Assembly (NCBI GenBank): GCA_028551475.1
Contig: CM052356.1
Span: 28,857,884-28,921,883, forward strand
DNA: 64,000 nt
Direction of reading: 5' to 3'
Origin: Casuarina equisetifolia
Taxonomy: Eukaryota > Streptophyta > Magnoliopsida > Fagales > Casuarinaceae
In this document: piece after piece, positions 57,747 through 64,000 of the stretch
Position numbering within the stretch: the first letter of the stretch is position 1
How the letters are laid out: each line of letters starts with the position of its first letter
Notes under the pieces: model-generated
Seen by the model: the letters and a program-made list of their open reading frames with translations, nothing else
Told to the model about the DNA's origin: nothing
Database searches by the model: none
Made by a program: the position numbers and the translations under genes

Positions 57747-60424
57747 ATGCAACCTTGTAGCAGAGAAATGCAAGGAATGAACTCCCTCCTGAACCCACCG
57801 CAAATCTCCCTTCAGGACCTCCATAATCACCACCAACAGCAGCAGCACCAACAGATCCAGAACGCCCAGATGCACCCCCACTTTGACCCCAACTCTCACG
57901 ATGATTTCCTCGAGCAAATGTTCTCCACCATGCCCCCTCCTGCCTGGGACCTCAACCCTAACAAGAGCTCCTCCTGGGACCTTAAGCCCCGTGACCTCTC
58001 CGACGAAAACGTGCCGTCCAACCCCGACAACGCCTCCAACAATGTCGCTTTCCACTTCGACGACTCTGTCACCCTCGCTTCGAAGCTCAGAAACCACCAG
58101 ATTAGCGGGGGCCCCAAGTCGCCGTCCCCGTCGGTCACGGCTGCGGCTGCCATGATGATCCAGCAACAGCTCTTGATGTCCCGGGGAGTCGCCGGCCCTG
58201 GAGACTCCGGGATGCTTTCCATGCCCCTCTCTCTGGGGGGCTCAGATGACGTCGTTGATGGGTCCTCGTCGTTCAAAGCTCCCAACCCGGTGAGTTATTT
58301 TTTGAGAGATAAACGGTTCTGTGAGAGGAATTAATGCAAACATATCTGAATTATGGGGGTCTTTTTTTCTTTTTGCTTCTCAGGGTGGTGAAGGTTCGGT
58401 TCAAGCTCTGTATAACGGGTTCGCTGGATCTATTCACGGTTCTGGTCAGACTCAGAACCAAGCTCAGCATTTTCACCACCCTCAGGTACCTCTAATTTGC
58501 TTCACCTAATCCGTTGCTTCTTTTTTTTTTTTTTTTTTTCCTTCGTTTCCTTAACTTGGTTAATTTCACAGGGGGGGCCTGTTCAGGGGCAGAACTACGG
58601 GGCTACGGCCGGTGCTGCGATGAACCAAGGTCCTGCCACTGGCTCAGCCGGCAGTGCCCCGGGTCAGCCTAGACAGAGGGTGAGGGCTCGAAGAGGACAA
58701 GCGACTGACCCACACAGCATCGCCGAAAGAGTACGGTTCCCCTGGACTTTTAAGATTCTCCTTTTCCCTTTCCTTTTCCTTTTTCCTTTTTCCACTCCCT
58801 GTTTGGTTTCCCAGAAAATGAAAAAAGGAAAAAAGCAGTAAAGCCTTCCGTGCAACCTGGCTGTCTCTTTTTCTGTGATTCCTTAACGTTTTCAGGGGAA
58901 CCAGAAACAGACCACGGTTAGTTCTCGTACGTTTCTTATCCCGTCCCTCTGAAATGTTTTTGGCGTATGTGGCAGTTACGGAGGGAGAGAATCGCAGAGA
59001 GAATGAAAGCCCTACAGGAACTGGTTCCCAATGCCAACAAGGTACAGACAAAAAAATAATCTCTTCATTAAAGTCCTGCAATTATGCTGTTAGTGCTGTG
59101 ATTAATAAAAGAACCACCGATAATGAGCCGCGGATGGGGCGGTGAGAGTGAAGTCGACGATGGAATATCTCCCCCTGCGGTTTTGTAGGGGGCCATTTTT
59201 GTTATTTTTGGATTAGCGTGTACTTAATTAATTAATCTACATATGATAATGAGCTCTGAATGATCGACGCGTGTGGGTGTGTGTGATCCGGGGAGGGATT
59301 ATATTGCTTGTTAAATATTCGATACGATAATATTAGTCAGTGGCTAAAGTTTGTGATCTGGGTTTGGGAATGACAGACAGACAAGGCTTCAATGCTGGAT
59401 GAGATCATCGACTACGTGAAATTCCTCCAGCTTCAAGTCAAAGTAAAGGCTTCTTTTCCTTTCCTCTCTTCTTTATTCTGTACTGTGAAGGATTCCTTTG
59501 GGTTGACATTGTTTTATGGTTCTGAAACCAGGCCTTCCTCCATGGCTTCACCGTCTTTAATTTATTACTTTCTCTGTGATTTGGGTGCAGGTTCTGAGCA
59601 TGAGCAGATTGGGAGGTGCCGCTGCTGTTGCTCCCCTCGTTGCTGATATGTCGCCTGAGGTATTTATTATTTTCAAGAATACCCATAATTGTTTTTTATG
59701 TGAGAGAATTAAAGAAAAAGAGGACATATTGGTTGCTTTCCATAATAGGAAAACGGAGAATTAAAATTTAGAAAAATTTGGGAAAGGATGCATCCACTAA
59801 TCACCACCCCCCTGTCCCACATCGGAAAATACTCCCTCTCCCTCTCTCTCTCTCATTCTCAATCAACACAAAACGACAAAGCAAAAGCAGCACGCGTGCC
59901 CACTTTCCGAGATTCCTCTGGCGAAACTTTTCACATTTAGAGTTTTCCGTCCTTTTTCTCCGACGCTGTCCCTCGGGGCAATCATTCACGATGTTTTTTT
60001 GTACCTGTAGGGTGGCGGGGACTGTATCCAGGCCGGGGCCAATGGTGGGGCCATGGCTCGCGGCTCCAACGGCAACCAGACGGCGTCGTCTAATGACAGC
60101 CTCACCGTGACGGAGCACCAAGTGGCCAAACTCATGGAGGAGGACATGGGCTCCGCCATGCAGTATCTTCAAGGGAAGGGTCTCTGTCTCATGCCCATCT
60201 CCCTCGCCACCGCTATCTCCACCGCCACGTGTCACTCCAGGAACCCCATGATGAACAACCCCAACAATCACAACGGCAACAGCAACAGCAACCCACTAGT
60301 GCAGTCCAACGGTGAGGGCCCTTCCTCCCCCAGCATGTCCGTGTTGACCGTCCAGTCAGCCACTATGGGTAACGGCGGCGGTGATGCTCCCGTCAAGGAC
60401 TCCACTTCGGTTTCCAAACCGTGA
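57747..60424 (+). CDS. LRL: Class XI bHLH transcription factor, LRL (ROOTHAIRLESS-like) subfamily
   Basis: Nuclear E-box/G-box-binding factor of the LRL1-3 (bHLH66/69/82) group, which in Arabidopsis promotes root hair growth. Seven exons: 57747-58289, 58384-58485, 58572-58730, 58976-59041, 59377-59442, 59591-59659 and 60011-60424. They total 1,419 bases and 472 residues. The N-terminus is Gln/His-rich ([12 protein letters not shown]) and includes the subgroup motif [16 protein letters not shown]. The bHLH domain spans about residues 253-320, with [40 protein letters not shown] and [20 protein letters not shown]. His263, Glu267 and Arg271 give the H-E-R contact set for CANNTG sites. The C-terminal region has [20 protein letters not shown], then an Asn/Ser-rich tail. 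It is longer than the Arabidopsis relatives I recall. By gene order it corresponds to LRL3 (At5g58010), but sequence alone does not choose among LRL1-3. Confidence 0.94.
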
Positions 60425-60833
60425 CTTAACGGCGTTTACTGACTTTTTCGGGTTCGGTAAAAGCACCTTTTTTAGATTAAAGAAGGAAAAAAAAAAAAAA
60501 AAAGTCTACGAAAATAAGGCATCTGGCCCTGGCTTTTTCTAGCTGTTTAACGACGCCGTATTTCCGTAGACTTTTGCCATAGCTAACTCCACAACTTCAG
60601 CACCGGCACCAGCAACAGCACCCACCGAGAACGACAAGACAAGTACAAGAAGTCCCCATGTTCTTTATTGTTCCTTTCCTAGTGTTGGTTTAGGTTCTGT
60701 TAATTTTAATTTGCTTTGGTTGGATCCTTTTTATATTTTTTATTTCCCAAAAGCCATTTGGTTCTATCCTGTTCTGAACTTCTAATGGAAGCGTTTTATA
60801 TACGCAGTTATGATGTTATTATCATCTCACTAC

Positions 60834-60862
60834 AAATTAAATTAAATTAAATTAAATTAAAT
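60834..60862. repeat. (AAATT)n microsatellite
   Basis: Five to six AAATT units. Confidence 0.9.
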
Positions 60863-62091
60863 AATAGTACTAACAATTATAACAACAATAATTACTGATT
60901 TGTTTAGAGGGGGAAGTGTTGTTGTCCTTGGTTTTTTTTAATCATGGAATTTGTTTTATTTTGCTAAAGCTATATGCTTTGTGTTCTGCTTCTAGATTGG
61001 ACCGTGCATATAAAATTAAAAGCAACGTGGATTAGAGCTCAAGTCAACCGGCTGTCTCTTTTATTTTTCTTTATGATAAACAAATGATGATTAAAGTTAC
61101 GAGATGTGCAAGAAGAGAACTTGGACTTGGCTTGGCAGCACAGAAAGCAAGTCTTTCTTATTCTTAAGGACCACTAGTACTTTACTGATATAAATAATTC
61201 CATGAAGAAAGTTATTTTAGATATAAATTAATCTCAATGCTTCTTTTCAAGCTTGTTTTCTAGACGGTCTAAACATAAGTGAAGTGTTTTAATTAATCAT
61301 AGACAAGCTTATCAAAACTCGTGTTCAATGCAAACTAGCTCATAAGACTTCCTATTAGTTTGATCATAAAAGCCAAGTTTTTGTTTTTTTATTATCTCGG
61401 TAAATAGGGTTTTGTAGTATAGTGAGTTAAACCTAGAAACAAAATCGTCACTAATTAATAATTAACTACAAGTCTATAAGGGAAAGGGGTTGGTGGGTGT
61501 AGGATAAACTCTATCTTTTTATCCAAAGAGAATGCAAGAGAGCTCAAGCTCTGTTGAAAGACATAAGTTTGTTCCTAAGATAATCATACCAGTCAAAAAG
61601 AAGTGGCTTGTAATGTAATTCTCCATTGGGGTGCTGCCAAGCATGGTGATCTAGTTCTTGAGCGTAGTTTTCTGGCAGGAAATGAAAGCTTTTTAGAATG
61701 AGGGTTCACGAGAATATTAAAAGATAATGAAGTTGGAAAAGATCATGGAAATCTCTGCCAAAGACGTTGTCGACGGCCAATTGCTTGGGCAAAGGAGTGG
61801 GGAGGCAGGTGTGTACCTGAAGCAAGCAGAACTACTAAACCCTTTTATGGAGTCGTCGTGGGATGGTTAACTGGCCAAACCCACTCAGCTTCTGCTTGTG
61901 CTTTCATTCAATTCATAGTTAAAATTTCTACTAATTCATCATTAAACTAACTAATTAAATAACTTTAGTATTAATCATTAGACGAGAGAAAGATGATCTC
62001 ATTATAACTAGAAACACATATTAATAATACTTTATCTACTAAGTTAATTATTTTTTTATGTTCTTATCCCAATTCAAAAGACTTTGTAAAC

Positions 62092-62690
62092 TTATTGAAT
62101 GGGGTCTAATCCTGCATTATTAAATAGACCACTTGGAGCTGTGATTTGCGAGCTATGGCGGTCTTTGTCAATCATTCTTAATTGTGGACACCCACTTTGA
62201 CCACCGTACTTCGTGCATGCTTTACAGAAGCCTCTGATCTTCTCCACATAGTTAAGCACTCTTGCTAAACAACAAACGGAGAGGTCTGCATCAGCACTGC
62301 CACCGTGCAAGTTGCGTTCTGGGAAGTGTTGTTTGAACGAGGCGTTGTTCGTATTCGGACGCAAGGGGGACTAGCCATATGTTTATCCGTCAACCAGTAA
62401 ACTCAAGCGGAGAGGACCTTTGAGAAAGAAGCTCCATCGTGGAAGCTCCGGTGACTGGAAGAGTGGCCTGCGACAAATCGTGTTGGGGCCGGGAATGGGA
62501 AGCCCTAGCGCGGTCAAAGCAGGTGTGGGGGCAATGGTCCCAGAGAGCCAGAGCCACATCCTTTTGCGCGTGGATCCCACTTCTTGCTTTGTTTGCAGCC
62601 ACTGGGGTAAAGCTTCAGCTCCGTTATCGGTAGTACCATTCCGGTCGTACAATGCCGACGGTGACGCCAGCGTTACGTGAATCCACGTGT
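62092..62690. other. GC-rich block with unassigned open frames
   Basis: About 600 bases visibly richer in G and C than the flanks. Overlapping frames are open on the minus strand (62364-62092, a 90-codon frame from a TTG containing ACTKYGGQSGCPQLRMIDKD; and 62652-62383) and on the plus strand (62420-62680). None has a well-placed ATG and a family I recognise, and no splice partners are evident. It could be a decayed exon, an organelle-derived insertion or a non-coding transcript. A CACGTG-type site sits near 62683. Confidence 0.3.
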
Positions 62691-64000
62691 GAAAGCATGA
62701 ACCCTAATTATTGTCTTTTTTTCTTCCGAGGTTGTAAATTTTTCTGCTGCCGAGTGCCTTGGTCTCGATTGTTTCGATGAATAATCTGCCTTTGCCTCCT
62801 GGGAAGGGGGAAACAAATTGTGGGTCTCAAGTGAAAAGAAAGAAAAAGGTATGGCGTTCACGTTTGAAGAAGAAATTAAGATAATCATGAGTTGCAATGG
62901 TAGAAAAAAAAACTCTATACGTTCACATATGATAATATAATAATTTATTATTTTAAGGTTCAATCTTATTAAAAAAGGGAGAGAATTTTGGATCAAGGTA
63001 CCCCTAACAATAGTATTTTCAACTAAGTCAAATGCTTATCTTATCAACAAAGTATAAAAACTTTGGTGATTAAGATTAAGCAATATTCAACTGTTAACAA
63101 TGGTCATCACCGGAGATATTTCCCCGCCAAATTGGATGACCCTTGATTGGTTATTGAATCGCACCTAATCACAATAAGGATTGATTGATGATAGGGTCAG
63201 TTGGTGGGGACAAAGATGTGAAGTGTAATGCTATAAGTATGGGAGGTGCAAGCACCAATTTGATGGCGAAATCAAGCTCCAATAACTTTTTTATTAGATT
63301 ATCGACTTAAATTGAAGATACATATTTTGAAGATGAAGTTTTTAGAATGATAAAAGGTTTATATTATAAAAAATTTAGTTCATTTTTACTTTTTAAGAAC
63401 ATGTGAGTTTATTTATTTAAAAACAAGAAGATATAAAAATTTAAGTACATATCCTAACATTATATCTTATTTAATAAAAAATAAAATTAAAAAATGAGAT
63501 GATATAAAGTTTAATTAACTTGGTGAGGCTTTAAGGCAAGTTGGGTCAAGCCAAGAATATTAAGATAATCAATATCTGAGATCCATCACTGAGGCTTAAT
63601 AATCATCATGAATTGCAACATCAATGATGGGAAAAGTTGTTTTGACACAAGAGGAAACGATTTCCCCGAGTGTAACACAAGAACACTGGCTCCAGCTAGA
63701 AAGAAGTTCCAAAAAGAGTTACAATGCTTGTTGTCGAAGAGAAGTCTTTGCTTAAAAGCTTGTCGATTGAAGTAGGTGAAACGTTACTTCATGCAACTGT
63801 AGAAGACATCCTCGGCGGCATCATGAGAGATCCTCAGTATATTTGACAGCTGGAGACACCCATGATTGCTTAGATTAGTGGAAGCTGCAAAGGGATAATG
63901 CAGACTGAATCTCTGAACGAATCAGCAAATGCACCTAATGAAGCTGCACAAGATTAGCACCAAGCCTTATTATATATGTACATGTACAAGAGACATGTAC

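Larger units (their letters stand above)
60425..64000. other. Intergenic region to the right edge
   Basis: Starts with the bHLH 3' untranslated region. Holds an AAATT repeat and a GC-rich block (62092-62690), both listed. Otherwise AT-rich DNA in which I see nothing. Confidence 0.55.

Noticed and set aside
57681-58166. 161-codon minus-strand frame
   Set aside because: Shadow of the first bHLH exon. Val/Gly-rich translation is typical of antisense to a Pro/Asp/Ser-rich coding strand.
59801-60271. 156-codon minus-strand frame
   Set aside because: Antisense of the last bHLH exon and intron, with a His/Gly-rich translation and no family resemblance.

Overview
This is nuclear DNA from a flowering plant, most probably a woody eudicot. 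The genes are split by GT-AG introns with AT-rich intergenic DNA between them, and all are recognisable plant nuclear genes: a YKT6-type SNARE, a SHV3/GDPDL wall protein, FIP1[V], CCMA, a CAF1 deadenylase, RTF2, eS12, the plant-type non-phosphorylating GAPDH and an LRL-type bHLH factor. The species cannot be named from the sequence alone. I found no prokaryotic, plasmid or phage features, no complete tRNA or rRNA gene and no CRISPR array.

Layout from left to right: 1-1136 (-) 5' part of YKT61, running off the left edge; 4559-7681 (+) GDPDL/SHV3-like GPI-anchored protein with its signal-peptide exon not located; 9931-14156 (-) a nine-exon membrane-anchored protein with a degenerate metallophosphoesterase fold; 15145-15834 (-) CCMA, with a probable upstream leader exon; 17581-27064 (-) FIP1[V], nine exons and about 1,399 residues; 28311-31771 (+) TRAPPC5/Trs31, eight exons; 33461-34285 (-) CAF1, single exon; 37826-38962 (-) RTF2, single exon; 40895-42602 (+) 40S ribosomal protein S12; 45987-50544 (+) ALDH11A3 (NADP-dependent non-phosphorylating GAPDH), nine exons; 57747-60424 (+) LRL-type bHLH transcription factor, seven exons. 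Exon phases were checked by hand. All the complete models close as multiples of three with sensible family lengths.

The genes are not an operon or pathway cluster. Their order is what stands out: YKT61, SVL/GDPDL, FIP1[V], TRAPPC5, RTF2 and LRL bHLH match, from memory, consecutive Arabidopsis loci At5g58060 down to At5g58010. The metallophosphoesterase-like gene, CCMA, CAF1, RPS12 and ALDH11A3 are interspersed here.

The intergenic DNA holds several miniature LTR retroelements (TRIM-like direct repeats with TG...CA ends and a degraded initiator tRNA-Met primer site), a copia-like LTR remnant between FIP1[V] and TRAPPC5, two SINE-like heads with RNA polymerase III A and B boxes, and several local tandem duplications. 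Further oddities are a 26-base C run, a tripled ATG-containing module at 8.0-9.5 kb and a GC-rich block near 62.1-62.7 kb that I could not assign. The most unusual protein is the metallophosphoesterase-like one, in which the usual metal-binding motifs appear to be replaced.
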